Below are positions 8,329 to 17,344 of a stretch of 59,665 bases of DNA, one piece after another. Location: NCBI GenBank assembly GCA_946885605.1, contig CAMPGR010000005.1, positions 1 to 59,665 of the forward strand, written 5' to 3'. The notes beneath the pieces were generated by a model that saw only the letters and a list, made by a program, of their open reading frames with translations, did not search any database and was not told the DNA's origin. Position numbers and translations under genes: made by a program. Numbering within the stretch: the stretch's first letter is position 1; every line of letters starts with the position of its first letter. This DNA is from an uncultured Pseudomonadota bacterium. GTDB lineage: Bacteria; Pseudomonadota; Gammaproteobacteria; Burkholderiales; SG8-41.

Positions 8329-9783
8329 TCATCCCGGCGTCACGGCGACATACACCCGCTTGTTGTCTCGTTGCACGAGGAGCGCCACGGCCCCGCTGGC
8401 ACGGCCTATGGCCTCGCGCAACTGATCGGTGTCCCCGATCGCTTGCTCGTTGACCCGCACGATGACGTCGCCCGGCTGGATGCCCGCGCGCGCGGCGGGG
8501 CCTTCAGCGCTCTCGACCATGAGCCCGCCATCGGCCTGTGTGGCGTGCCGCTCTTCCGAAGTGAGCGGACGCACCGCAAGACCGGCCGCATCGCCGTTAC
8601 GTTCCACTGCGGCCGGTTTACCAGGCGGCGTGATGCTGTCATCCGGCAGCTCGCCCACGGTCACGTCCAGCGTCTTGCGCTTGCCCTTGCGCCAGACTTC
8701 GACACTCGCCTTCGTGCCCGGGCGCGTTTCTGCGACGAGCGCCGGAAGGTCGTTGGGGCGGCCGACATCCTTGCCGGCGAACCTCAAGATGATGTCGCCC
8801 GGCTGCACGCCGGCTTGCGCGGCCGGTCCCTTGGGCTCGACGCCGTTCACGATGACGCCTGCCGGCTCCTCGAGACCGAAGCTTTGCGCGAGCGCCTGGT
8901 CGACATCCTGTATCCCGACGCCGAGCTTGCCGCGGCTCACCCGGCCGCGTTCCACCAGCGCCTTCTCGATTTTCTTCGCGACGTTGATCGGGATCGCGAA
9001 CGAAAGACCCATGTACCCGCCGGTGCGGCTGTAGATCTGCGAGTTGATGCCGATCACTTCACCGCGCATGTTGAGGAGGGGACCGCCGGAACTTCCCGGG
9101 TTCACCGCCACATCGGTCTGAATGAAGGGCACATAGCTGCTGTCGGGGAGCGTGCGCGATTTGGCGCTTACGATGCCGGAAGTCACGCTGTTTTCCAAAC
9201 CGAACGGCGAGCCGATTGCCGCGACCCATTCGCCGACCCTGATTGCGTCGGCATCCCCGATCTTCACCGTCGGCAGGTCGCGGGCGTCGATTTTGAGCAC
9301 GGCGATGTCGCTGCGACGGTCAGCGCCGACGATCTTCGCCTTGAATTCGCGCCGGTCCGTCAGCTTGACGGTCACAACGTTCGCCTCCTGAACCACGTGT
9401 GCGTTGGTGAGAATGAGACCGTCGGCGGTGACGATCAACCCTGATCCCACCCCCTGCGTGGGCTCGCGGCGGCCTTCAGGCGCGCCGAAACGCCGGAAGA
9501 ATTCGTGCAGCGGGTCGTCCTTCGGAATCCCGGCCCCGCCGTCCTGCATGTTCGCGGAGCTGTCGGTGATCGCGCGGATGTTGACGATTGCAGGGCCGAT
9601 CTCGTCGACGAGCGCGGAGAAATCGGGAAGCGCCTGCGTGCGCGCCGGCGCTCCGGTGAGAGGAGCGGCGGCTGCAGGGGCCACAGGTGACTGGGTCTTC
9701 GGGGTTTTCGGCTCGCAGCCCGCAACGAGCGCGACGATCGCCGCGGCCGCGACCCAGGCGCAGCGTGGTTTCGCCGGTTGCAT
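8329..9783 (-). CDS. HtrA/DegP-type serine protease, predicted lipoprotein (paralogue 2)
   Basis: This 484-residue Do-family protease is like the preceding paralogue. Starting at ATG 9783 (AGGAGA upstream) it has a lipobox LVAGC with Cys at residue 23, so it is probably tethered to a membrane rather than free. The triad is H129 (TNAHVV), D159 (SDIAVLK) and S232 (NPGSSGGP). Two PDZ domains carry GVQPGDIILRFAG and GIQPGDVIVRVNE. An in-frame start at 9897 exists but would disrupt the signal peptide. The pair probably arose by duplication followed by a change in anchoring. Confidence 0.94.
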   Translation of the reverse strand: MQPAKPRCAWVAAAAIVALVAGCEPKTPKTQSPVAPAAAAPLTGAPARTQALPDFSALVDEIGPAIVNIRAITDSSANMQDGGAGIPKDDPLHEFFRRFGAPEGRREPTQGVGSGLIVTADGLILTNAHVVQEANVVTVKLTDRREFKAKIVGADRRSDIAVLKIDARDLPTVKIGDADAIRVGEWVAAIGSPFGLENSVTSGIVSAKSRTLPDSSYVPFIQTDVAVNPGSSGGPLLNMRGEVIGINSQIYSRTGGYMGLSFAIPINVAKKIEKALVERGRVSRGKLGVGIQDVDQALAQSFGLEEPAGVIVNGVEPKGPAAQAGVQPGDIILRFAGKDVGRPNDLPALVAETRPGTKASVEVWRKGKRKTLDVTVGELPDDSITPPGKPAAVERNGDAAGLAVRPLTSEERHATQADGGLMVESAEGPAARAGIQPGDVIVRVNEQAIGDTDQLREAIGRASGAVALLVQRDNKRVYVAVTPG

Positions 9784-9835
9784 GTGCTTTCTCTCCTGAG
9801 ACAGAACGAAGTCTGTCCAAAGACTAGGATGGCGA

Positions 9836-9863
9836 TTCGACAGCACGCAGCGGTGCAAAGTTT
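9836..9863 (-). promoter_or_regulatory. Possible sigma-E/AlgU-like promoter of HtrA paralogue 2
   Basis: On the minus strand, AAACTT (9863-9858) is followed after 17 bp by TCGAA (9840-9836), the same spacing as upstream of paralogue 1. The -10 is less typical. Start codon 9783 is about 53 bp downstream. Confidence 0.4.
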
Positions 9864-10228
9864 GTGCCGAAATGGCCCGATACCCTGCGTGGAACAATCC
9901 GCGATGCGCGATGTCTTAGGCCCGCCACATGGATGCGCGGGAGCGGCCCTCGGTCGCAACGTCCCGTTCCACCGCTCACCACCCATCTGCAGCACGAGCG
10001 TGAGGAGATTTCACGATGAGGTCGCGCGTCGTAAAGCGCTGCGTGCGCTCCTGCGGCGATGCGAACGTATCGCCGGCTGGCGCGCGGCAGTGATCGTGTG
10101 ACGACGAAGCGGCCCTCATGGCGCGGGCGATCGCAGCCGCGGTCGCGATTATGGCTCTTCGGCTACAATAGGGCCCGCAACGGCAACGCCCGCTCGCGGC
10201 AGGCCGGCCATATCGTCGAGGAGGAGAT
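9864..10228 (+). other. Non-coding divergent region
   Basis: No supported gene is seen here. TACAAT at 10164-10169 could be a -10 element for the tct operon, but I find no good -35 at 17 bp (10141-10146 is GGTCGC). GAGGAGGAGAT just before 10229 is the ribosome site of the first Bug gene. Confidence 0.4.
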
Positions 10229-11209
10229 ATGAACGTGAAGCGCGCATTTTCTTTTGCGGCAACCGCAGTGCTCGCCGCGGCATTATCGCCATCGCTCGTC
10301 CAGGCGCAAGCCTATCCCGCCAAGCCGATCCGTGTCATCGTCCCGTTCGGGGCTGGCGGCCCTGCGGACTTGTATGCTCGCTTTCTCGCGCAGCGCTTGC
10401 AGGAACCGCTGGGGCAATCGTTCGTCGTCGAGGATCGCCCCGGGGCCGGCTCCATCATCGGCACCGATGTGGTCGCGAAGTCGGCGCCGGACGGCTATAC
10501 GCTGCTCGTCATGTCGAACACGCACACCGTCAACGAGTCGCTCGTGCCGAAGAAGCCCTTCACGCTGATGAAGGATTTCGTGCCGGTCGCACCCATCAAC
10601 TATTCGGATCTGCTGCTCGTCGTGCATCCCTCGCTGCCGGCGAAGTCGGTGAAGGAACTCGTTGCGCTGGCGAAAGCGAAGGCGCGCGGGCTCAACTATG
10701 CGTCCTCGGGTACCGGCACGCCGTACCACATGGCGGGCGAGCTGTTCAAGGCGCTGGCGGGCGTGGACATCGTACACGTGCCGCACAAGAGCAGCGGGGA
10801 TGCGCGCACCAGCGTCATGAGCGGCCAGGTCGAGATGATGATCGATGCGATCACCACCATGGCGCCGAACGCGAAGACGGGGCGCGTCCGGGCGCTGGCG
10901 ACCAGCGGCGCGAAGCGCTCCACGGTGATGCCTGAGCTGCCGACCATTGCGGAAGCCGGTGTAAAGGGCTACGAGACCACCATCTGGCTGGGTGTCATGG
11001 CGCCCGCGGGTACGCCCAAGCCCATTCTCGAACGGTTGAACGCGGAGATCACCAAGATCACCAGCCGGCCCGACGTCAGGAAAACGTGGAACGAGCAGGG
11101 CGCGCAGCCGATGACCATGACGATCGCCGAGTTCGAAAAGTATCTGCACCAGGACATCGCGAAATGGGCGAAGATCGTCGAGCTGTCCGGCGCGCGCGTC
11201 GATCGTTGA
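10229..11209 (+). CDS. Bug family tripartite tricarboxylate transporter receptor
   Basis: This 326-residue periplasmic solute-binding protein is of the Bug/TctC type. It captures carboxylates or similar anions and delivers them to a TctAB permease. A Sec signal ends LVQAQAYPAK. Family motifs are IRVIVPFGAGGPADLYAR, DRPGAGSIIGTDVVAKSAPDGYTLL and PHKSSGDARTSVMSGQVEM. The ATG at 10229 follows GAGGAGGAG. It is the first of two receptors directly upstream of tctB and tctA, which suggests they share that permease. The ligand is unknown. Confidence 0.92.
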   Translation: MNVKRAFSFAATAVLAAALSPSLVQAQAYPAKPIRVIVPFGAGGPADLYARFLAQRLQEPLGQSFVVEDRPGAGSIIGTDVVAKSAPDGYTLLVMSNTHTVNESLVPKKPFTLMKDFVPVAPINYSDLLLVVHPSLPAKSVKELVALAKAKARGLNYASSGTGTPYHMAGELFKALAGVDIVHVPHKSSGDARTSVMSGQVEMMIDAITTMAPNAKTGRVRALATSGAKRSTVMPELPTIAEAGVKGYETTIWLGVMAPAGTPKPILERLNAEITKITSRPDVRKTWNEQGAQPMTMTIAEFEKYLHQDIAKWAKIVELSGARVDR

Positions 11210-11239
11210 GGGCTACAACTTATTTTCGAGGAGAGCATC

Positions 11240-12241
11240 ATGACAACAAGAATTTTTTTCGTTGCCGCAATCCTGTCCCTGGCGCCTGCATTGGCGGGCG
11301 CGCAGGATAAGTTTCCGGCTCATGCCATCACGATGGTGGTGCCGTTCCCGCCGGGCGGCGTGGCGGACACTACCGGCCGTCCAACCGCGGCCGCTATGGA
11401 AAAAGTCCTGAAGCAGCCCATGGCCGTTACCAATCGGCCGGGCGCCGGCGGCGCGGTGGGCAACGCCGCCGTCGCGAACGCGAAGCCCGACGGCTACACG
11501 ATACTGATGGCGCTCTCCAGCATTTCGGTGATCCCCGCTGCGGACGAGCTCTTCGATCGCAAGCCCGCCTACTCGCTCAATCAGTTCGCGCCGATCGCGC
11601 TCATTTCCGCCGATCCCACCTTCCTCACCGTGCGCACCGACAGCCCGTGGAAGACGGCGAAGGATTTCGTCGCCGATGCGAAGAAGAAGCCCGGCCAGCT
11701 TTCCTTCTCCTCGTCGGGTGTCTACGGCGCGCTCCACATGCCGATGGAGATGTTCATGCATGCGGCCGGCATCAAGATGCGCCACGTGCCGACGACCGGC
11801 GGCGGCCCCGCGCTGACCGCACTGCTCGGCGGCCACGTGGACGTGACGGCCGGCGGTCCCGCCGCGATCTCGGGCCACGTGCAGGGCGGGAAGCTCCGCG
11901 CGCTCGCAGGGTGGGGCACGAAGCGCCATCCGTCGTACCCCGACGTCCCGACGTTCAAGGAATTGGGCTACGACGTCGAGTATTACATCTGGGCGGGTCT
12001 CTTCGCGCCGGCGGGAACGCCGGAGCCCGTGATGAAAGTGCTGCGCGATGCCGCACGCAAGGCGGTGGAGGACCCTGACTTCAAGGCGCAGATGAAGAAG
12101 GTCAATTCGCCCATCGTATACATGGACGCGCCGGAATTCCGCAAGTACTGGGAAGCCGATGCGAAACGGCTTGCCGTCGCGGTGAAAGTGGTGGGCAAGG
12201 TCGAGGCGAAGCCCGCGCCGAAGCCGGACGCCAAGAAGTAG
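11240..12241 (+). CDS. Bug family tripartite tricarboxylate transporter receptor
   Basis: This 333-residue Bug/TctC receptor has a signal peptide ending LAGAQDKFPA. It carries ITMVVPFPPGGVADTTGR and NRPGAGGAVGNAAVANAKPDGYTIL. The C-terminal tail is a short Lys/Pro/Ala-rich extension, KPAPKPDAKK, not present in the neighbouring receptor. The start at 11240 has GAGGAGAGC upstream. The gene lies 30 bp after the first receptor and 15 bp before tctB, so all four genes form one operon. The ligand is unknown. Confidence 0.92.
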   Translation: MTTRIFFVAAILSLAPALAGAQDKFPAHAITMVVPFPPGGVADTTGRPTAAAMEKVLKQPMAVTNRPGAGGAVGNAAVANAKPDGYTILMALSSISVIPAADELFDRKPAYSLNQFAPIALISADPTFLTVRTDSPWKTAKDFVADAKKKPGQLSFSSSGVYGALHMPMEMFMHAAGIKMRHVPTTGGGPALTALLGGHVDVTAGGPAAISGHVQGGKLRALAGWGTKRHPSYPDVPTFKELGYDVEYYIWAGLFAPAGTPEPVMKVLRDAARKAVEDPDFKAQMKKVNSPIVYMDAPEFRKYWEADAKRLAVAVKVVGKVEAKPAPKPDAKK

Positions 12242-12256
12242 CGCGCCGTCCGCCGC

Positions 12257-12751
12257 ATGCCGGAATTCGAACGGGCGCCTGACGAACCGGGAAAGCGCCC
12301 GGCCGGGCGGCTTCGCAGCGACCAGCTCTCGGGCCTGATGCTCGTTGCGCTCGCGCTCTACGTGGGCTGGGAGAACCGAGTCTACCCGCTCGGCACGCTG
12401 CAGGAGCCGGGCCCGGGCTACGTGCCCTTGCTGATCGCGATCTTTATCGGCGGCATGGGGTTCCTCATCGCCGTCTTCGGCGGCCGGTCGCAGCCGGTTG
12501 CGGACATCAGGTGGCCGGAGACGGCGCGCGCGATGGTCATACTCCTTGCCTGCGGCGTGGCGGCATTCGCGCTGGAGCGCATCGGCTACCGCCTCACGGT
12601 GATCGCGCTGCTCGTTTTCTTCCTCGGCGTGGTGGAGCGCAGGCGCCCGCTGCCGGTCGCGCTTGTTTCCGTCGGCTTCGGCTTGATCTCCTACTACGTG
12701 GTTGGGACGCTCCTGCACGTGCCGCTGCCGCGCAGTCCGTGGGGCTTTTGA
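12257..12751 (+). CDS. tctB: TctB-type small membrane subunit
   Basis: This 164-residue protein matches the TctB (DUF1468) subunit of tripartite tricarboxylate transporters. It has about four membrane helices, including LSGLMLVALALYVGW and VPLLIAIFIGGMGFLIAVF, and the EPGPGYVPL segment typical of the family. The gene ends in ATGA, overlapping the tctA start at 12751, so translation is coupled. It works with TctA in a proton- or sodium-driven uptake complex in the inner membrane. Confidence 0.88.
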   Translation: MPEFERAPDEPGKRPAGRLRSDQLSGLMLVALALYVGWENRVYPLGTLQEPGPGYVPLLIAIFIGGMGFLIAVFGGRSQPVADIRWPETARAMVILLACGVAAFALERIGYRLTVIALLVFFLGVVERRRPLPVALVSVGFGLISYYVVGTLLHVPLPRSPWGF

Positions 12752-14277
12752 TGGCCGACGGGACGCTGCAGAATCTGCTGCTCGGCTTCTCGGTTGCGCT
12801 CGATCCGTCCATCCTGGTGTATGCCTTTGCCGGATGCATCATCGGCACGCTCGTCGGCATGATGCCGGGGTTGGGCCCGCTCGCGGGCATCAGCCTGCTC
12901 CTGCCCGCCACCTTCGGTCTCAATCCCATCATCGCAGTCGTGCTGCTCGCCGGCGTCTACTACGGCGCGATGTATGGCGGCTCGACGACCTCGATATTGG
13001 TCCGCATACCGGGGGAGGCGGCTTCGGTGATGACGTGCATCGACGGCTACGAGATGACGAAGAACGGCCGCGCCGGGCCTGCGCTCGCCATCGCCGCCAT
13101 CGGCTCGTTCATTGCCGGCACGGTGGCGGTGATCGGCCTCATGCTGCTTGCCCCGACGCTCGCCGCGTTCGCGCTGCGTTTCGGGCCGCCGGAGTACACG
13201 GCGCTGCTCATGATGGGACTTTTCATACTCGCCTACATGAGCGGCGGGTCGACGATCAAGACACTCGCCGCCGCGGGGCTCGGCTTGCTGCTCGGCATGA
13301 TCGGCATCGATGTCATGAGCGGCTACACAAGGTTCAATTTCGATATCGTTGAGCTGGGCGACGGTGTGGGCATCGTCCCGGTCGCTGTAGGGCTCTTCGG
13401 CATCTCGGAAATCCTCCTCACCGCGGGACAGGCGGCTGCGCCGAAGGTGCAGCGCCCCCGGCTGCGCGACCTCGTGCCTTCGCGCGAGGAGTTCAGGCTG
13501 GCGGCGGGTCCGATCATGCGCGGCAGCCTGCTCGGCTTTCTGATCGGCATCATTCCGGGCTCGGCGCACATCATCTCGTCGTTCGTCTCGTACGGCATCG
13601 AACGGCGTCTCGCGAAAAATCCCGAGCGCTTCGGCAAGGGCGCGATCGAAGGGGTTGCCGGCCCCGAGTCGGCGAACAACGCGGCGGCGACCGGCGCCTT
13701 CGTGCCGATGATGGCGCTCGGCATTCCCACGAGCCCCGTGACCGCGGTGATGATCGCTGCGATCATGGTGCACGGCATCTCGCCGGGGCCGCTGCTCATC
13801 ACCCAGCAGCCGGACCTCTTCTGGGGCTTCGTCGCCAGCATGTACGTGGGCAACGTCGTGCTGCTCATCCTCAACCTGCCGATGGTTGGAATGTTCGTCA
13901 ACCTGTTGAGGATCCCCTACGCGTACCTCTATCCCTGCATACTCGCCTTTTGCATACTGGGCACGTACTCCGTCGCGAACAGCATGATCGACGTATGGAT
14001 CATGCTCATCATGGGCGGCATCGGCTACGTGCTGCGCAAATTCCACTACGAGCTTGCGCCGATCGCGCTCGGGCTCGTGCTGGCGCCGATGCTGGAATTG
14101 AGCCTGCGCCAGTCGCTCGCGATGAGCGCCGGCGACTACGGCATTTTTCTCGAGCGACCGATCGCGACGACCATGTTCGGCCTGTGCGTAGTGTTGTTCC
14201 TGTTCGCGCTGAAGCCGGTGGTGTTCCGCAAAGGCCGCGACTGGCGCAAGGACGTGGGACTTGAACAGGAAGGCTGA
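12751..14277 (+). CDS. tctA: TctA-type large permease subunit
   Basis: This 508-residue membrane protein is the main permease of the tripartite tricarboxylate transporter. It has about twelve hydrophobic segments and the family motifs GMMPGLGPLAGISLLLP, MYGGSTTSILVRIPGEAASV and EGVAGPESANNAAATGAFVPM. A longer frame begins at 12511, but the ATG at 12751 overlaps the tctB stop and gives the normal family length with the MADGTLQNLLLGF start. Together with tctB and the two receptors upstream it makes a complete transporter. Confidence 0.95.
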   Translation: MADGTLQNLLLGFSVALDPSILVYAFAGCIIGTLVGMMPGLGPLAGISLLLPATFGLNPIIAVVLLAGVYYGAMYGGSTTSILVRIPGEAASVMTCIDGYEMTKNGRAGPALAIAAIGSFIAGTVAVIGLMLLAPTLAAFALRFGPPEYTALLMMGLFILAYMSGGSTIKTLAAAGLGLLLGMIGIDVMSGYTRFNFDIVELGDGVGIVPVAVGLFGISEILLTAGQAAAPKVQRPRLRDLVPSREEFRLAAGPIMRGSLLGFLIGIIPGSAHIISSFVSYGIERRLAKNPERFGKGAIEGVAGPESANNAAATGAFVPMMALGIPTSPVTAVMIAAIMVHGISPGPLLITQQPDLFWGFVASMYVGNVVLLILNLPMVGMFVNLLRIPYAYLYPCILAFCILGTYSVANSMIDVWIMLIMGGIGYVLRKFHYELAPIALGLVLAPMLELSLRQSLAMSAGDYGIFLERPIATTMFGLCVVLFLFALKPVVFRKGRDWRKDVGLEQEG

Positions 14278-14342
14278 CGGCCGCTCCGCTCGCGTCCGCT
14301 GTTGCGCCTGGCGTGAGCATCGGGCATGGCGCTTGCTGCACC

Positions 14343-14471
14343 ATGGCGGCCGTACAACAAGCACGTGAGGAGATACGGTTCGTTGTGGTCAAAGCGCTCG
14401 CCTGGATCATCATCGCCATATTTCTGATCGGGCTTCTCGTGGTCTTTGGCATCTTCGATCTCATCTTCTAG
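14343..14471 (+). CDS. Possible small single-pass membrane protein (42 aa)
   Basis: A short frame from ATG 14343 to TAG 14471 encodes 42 residues. It has a charged N-terminus, QQAREEIRF, and one strong membrane helix, ALAWIIIAIFLIGLLVVFGI. A GTG at 14385 with GAGGAG about 12 bases upstream would give only the 28-residue helix. It follows tctA by 65 bp and converges with the AMIN gene, whose stop is at 14473. I know no named family. It could be a spurious hydrophobic frame. Confidence 0.4.
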   Translation: MAAVQQAREEIRFVVVKALAWIIIAIFLIGLLVVFGIFDLIF

Positions 14472-14472
14472 G

Positions 14473-14916
14473 CTAGGGCCGCGAGAACCACGTTTCCTTT
14501 TCGCGACGCGGGATTTCGAACGGCGTCAGCGTAAGCCACAGTTCCCGGCCCTTCAATGCAAGCTCGCCGATACGCGGCTCGTCGAGGTGCACGGCGAGCC
14601 GGGTCAGATCGCCGACCTGCATGACCTTGATCGCGCGCACGCCACAGAACGCGACCTTTCTCGTGTCGTCCTCGATCGCGCTCGCCGTCGATGGGAAATC
14701 GAGCACGATATAGACCTGAGGATGGTAAGTCCGGAAGACGCCAGGCGGGCGCTCCAGGTCCCGGTCGAACGTGGCCCGGATGACGATGCGCCCGCCCGGC
14801 AGCGTAGCGTAATCGACCGCGCGCAAGGTATTGAGAGCCGGCTCCCGGGCGGCAGCGGGCGTTGCGATGGCGATCAGCAGCAGCCACAGCAGCCAGCTTC
14901 TCATGCTTGCGTGCAT
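14473..14916 (-). CDS. Exported stand-alone AMIN-domain protein
   Basis: This 147-residue protein has a signal peptide (WLLWLLLIAIATPAAA) and then a single domain resembling AMIN, the peptidoglycan-targeting module of AmiC amidases and PilQ secretins. Typical segments are GGRIVIRATFDRDL, QVYIVLDFPST, IKVMQVGDLTRLAVHLDEP and LWLTLTPF. No catalytic or secretin domain follows. GGAG lies eight bases before the ATG at 14916; the upstream in-frame ATG at 15057 lacks a signal peptide context. It is divergent from the first methyltransferase-like gene. Confidence 0.75.
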   Translation of the reverse strand: MHASMRSWLLWLLLIAIATPAAAREPALNTLRAVDYATLPGGRIVIRATFDRDLERPPGVFRTYHPQVYIVLDFPSTASAIEDDTRKVAFCGVRAIKVMQVGDLTRLAVHLDEPRIGELALKGRELWLTLTPFEIPRREKETWFSRP

Positions 14917-15093
14917 GATTCCGCTCCAGTTCCCCAGGGCCGCGCTTTTGCTAACATACCGGCGCCTGCCGCGTTGACGAATGGAGGCAAGCACGCGCCA
15001 TACCATCGAGCTGCCGAGTTCAAGACGCGGTGTGCCGGTCGGCGCGGCATGTGCCACATGCAGGAATTACAACGTCTTCTACAATTTGCAGCC

Positions 15094-16029
15094 ATGAGGT
15101 GCAGGGCAGAATTCGAAACATTGCAAACAGCGCACCTTCGGCCGGCGGCAGCGACCCTCGCAGCTCTCCTGAAGGTGTGCGCCATCGTTGCGTGCGCGCT
15201 CGCCTTGAGCGCGCGGGCGGCGGACTTCGTGCGCAGCGGCGGCCCCTACGTCCCCACACCGCAGGCTGTCGTCGATGAAATGCTCAATGTCGCCCGAGTC
15301 ACGCGCGATGACGTCGTCATTGATCTGGGATCGGGCGATGGCCGTATCGTGCTGACCGCCGCGGCCCGCTTTCAGGCGCGCGGCGAAGGCGTGGAGATCG
15401 ATCCCGAGCTCGTCGCCCAGAGCAGCAGCGAGGCGCAGAAGCGAGCTCTTGCGCCGCTCGCGCAATTTCGCCAGGAAGACGCGTTGAAAGCGCGCATCGA
15501 CCATGCGAGCGTGTTGACGCTCTACCTGCTCCCCCATTTGATGCACCAGTTGCGCGACCGCATCTATGCCGAGCTGCGGCCGGGCTCGCGCGTCGTGTCG
15601 CACGACTTCCGCTTCAACGACTGGGCGCCGGACCGCACCGTGACCATAGACGTCGCGGAGAAGTACGGCAGCGCTGGCAAATGGCAATCCACGATCTACC
15701 TCTGGATCGTGCCTGCGAAGATTTCGGGACGCTGGAGTGCGTCGGTTGCGGGCGAACAGGGCGAGCCATACGTATTTTCGTTCGTCCAGACTTTCCAGCG
15801 TGTCGAAGGCGAGGCGCTCGTGAACGGTGAACGCCTGGCGATGGAAGGCGCGCGACTCGAGGGCAAGCACCTGCGATTCCTGTTGCCCGGCGCGGACGGC
15901 GAAAGCGGCAGCCGCCGCGAATTCACGGGCATCATCGAAGGCGACACCATAGACGGGACCATCGTCTCGCGTGACGGCAGTCTGCCGTGGCGCGCGACGC
16001 GCCGTCCGGCGCCGGTCGCGCGGCGATGA
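15094..16029 (+). CDS. Exported FAM173-like class I methyltransferase-like protein (copy A)
   Basis: This 311-residue protein is the first of seven related copies in the window. Residues 21-43 form a signal peptide-like helix ending ALSARAADF. Then come PYVPTPQAVVDEML, the AdoMet motif I DLGSGDGR at 77-84, the acidic VEIDPELV, and LYLLPHLMHQL with RVVSHDFRFNDWAPD. A C-terminal domain begins TIYLWIVPAKISGRW. Starts at 15049 or 15058 are also possible because no clear ribosome site was seen. Its stop overlaps the MFS gene start. Substrate unknown. Confidence 0.8.
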   Translation: MRCRAEFETLQTAHLRPAAATLAALLKVCAIVACALALSARAADFVRSGGPYVPTPQAVVDEMLNVARVTRDDVVIDLGSGDGRIVLTAAARFQARGEGVEIDPELVAQSSSEAQKRALAPLAQFRQEDALKARIDHASVLTLYLLPHLMHQLRDRIYAELRPGSRVVSHDFRFNDWAPDRTVTIDVAEKYGSAGKWQSTIYLWIVPAKISGRWSASVAGEQGEPYVFSFVQTFQRVEGEALVNGERLAMEGARLEGKHLRFLLPGADGESGSRREFTGIIEGDTIDGTIVSRDGSLPWRATRRPAPVARR

Positions 16030-17261
16030 AGGCGGGGCAGGCGCCGCCGCGGGCGCCGGGCTTCCCGCTTCTCGTCGCCGTGCTGCTGGTCGCCCAGGCG
16101 CTTGGCACGATGGCGACGAGCACACTGCCGGCGATCGTGCCGGCAGTGGCGGCGACCTACGGGGTATCTTCCGCGCTGATCGGCTACCAGATCAGCCTGC
16201 TCGCCGCGGCGATGCTCGTCTCGCTTACGTTCGGCGGTAACCTCAATCTGAGATGGGGCGCGTGCCGCGTCACGCAACTCGGGCTCGGTCTGCTCATCGC
16301 CGGCTCGCTCGTCGCGGCTTTGCCCCACGTCGCCTTCGTGTTCCTGTCGGCGGTTGCCTTGGGGCTCGGTTATGGCCTTATCACGCCGTCGGCTTCGCAC
16401 CTCCTTGCGCGCTTCACTCCCGCGAAAAACCGCAATCTCGTCTTCTCGCTCAAGCAGTCCGGCGTGCCGCTCGGCGGTGTGGGCGCTGCTCTCATCGGGC
16501 CGGGCGTGGCGGTGAGCGCGGGCTGGCAATGGGCGCTCGTCATCAACGCCGGCGCCATGGCGCTGCTCCTTCCGCTGCTCGAACGCGGGCGCGCCGCCTG
16601 GGACGATGATCGCGATCCGAATGCCAGGGTGGCGGCGAATCCTTTCGGCGGCGTCGCGCAAATCTGGAACCACCCGGCGCTGCGGCTACTCTCCATCGCG
16701 GGCGGCTGTTTCGTCATCGTGCAGATCTGCATCTCGACGTTCACCGTGGTGCTGTTCGCCGAGGAGATGAAGCATGGTCTCATCCAGGCCGGCATCGTCC
16801 TGCTCGCGTCCCAGGTGGGCGGCGTGGTCGGACGCGTCTTGTGGGGCTGGATTGCCGATCTCACGCGCTCGTGCTTTGCCGTCCTGGCTGCGCTCGCGAT
16901 CGTCATGCTCGTCGCGGCGTTCGTATGCCTGGCGATTACGCCGGCGTGGCCGCTCGCCTGGGCGTGCGCACTGTTTTTCGTTTTCGGCTCGACGGCGAGC
17001 GGCTGGAATGGCGCATTTCTGGCGGAAGTCGCGCGCCTCTCGCCCCATAAGTCGGTCTCCACCATGACGGGCGGCTCGCTGGTCTTCGTCAACGTCGGCA
17101 AGATGCTCGGCCCGATTGCATTCGCCAATGCCTATCTTGCAGCCGGCAGCTATGCCGCCGCATTCGGGCTGCTTGCGCTCCCCGCCGCTGCCGGGCTCGG
17201 CTGCATGCTGGGCGCGCACGGCAGGCTCGCGCAGACCGCGTCCGCGGCGCCTCGCCCGTAG
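16026..17261 (+). CDS. MFS transporter
   Basis: This 411-residue protein has about twelve membrane helices and the architecture of the major facilitator superfamily. It shows GVSSALIGYQISLLAAAML in the first half and a central loop near LERGRAAWDDDRDPNARV. The ATG at 16026 overlaps the stop of methyltransferase copy A (ATGA), so the two are translationally coupled. An in-frame start at 15987 is less likely. Substrate unknown; coupling to an exported methyltransferase-like protein suggests a shared pathway. Confidence 0.88.
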   Translation: MKAGQAPPRAPGFPLLVAVLLVAQALGTMATSTLPAIVPAVAATYGVSSALIGYQISLLAAAMLVSLTFGGNLNLRWGACRVTQLGLGLLIAGSLVAALPHVAFVFLSAVALGLGYGLITPSASHLLARFTPAKNRNLVFSLKQSGVPLGGVGAALIGPGVAVSAGWQWALVINAGAMALLLPLLERGRAAWDDDRDPNARVAANPFGGVAQIWNHPALRLLSIAGGCFVIVQICISTFTVVLFAEEMKHGLIQAGIVLLASQVGGVVGRVLWGWIADLTRSCFAVLAALAIVMLVAAFVCLAITPAWPLAWACALFFVFGSTASGWNGAFLAEVARLSPHKSVSTMTGGSLVFVNVGKMLGPIAFANAYLAAGSYAAAFGLLALPAAAGLGCMLGAHGRLAQTASAAPRP

Positions 17262-17344
17262 GACGAACTGCGGCAACATCGCATGCACGCTTCGTTTAAG
17301 ATATCGCTGCGGCGCGCACGGCGCGTGCCGGGAGAGGCGATACG

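Noticed and set aside
9864..10228. Short hypothetical frames in the divergent gap
   Set aside because: They overlap both flanking promoter regions, are not followed by any ribosome-site support and have no recognisable residues pattern.
11213..12718. 501-residue minus-strand frame under the Bug and tctB genes
   Set aside because: Composition is His/Arg/Asp-rich antisense, with no signal peptide or domain, against clear Bug and TctB proteins.
12694..14364. 556-residue minus-strand frame under tctA
   Set aside because: Antisense shadow of the tctA reading frame, low complexity and no motif.
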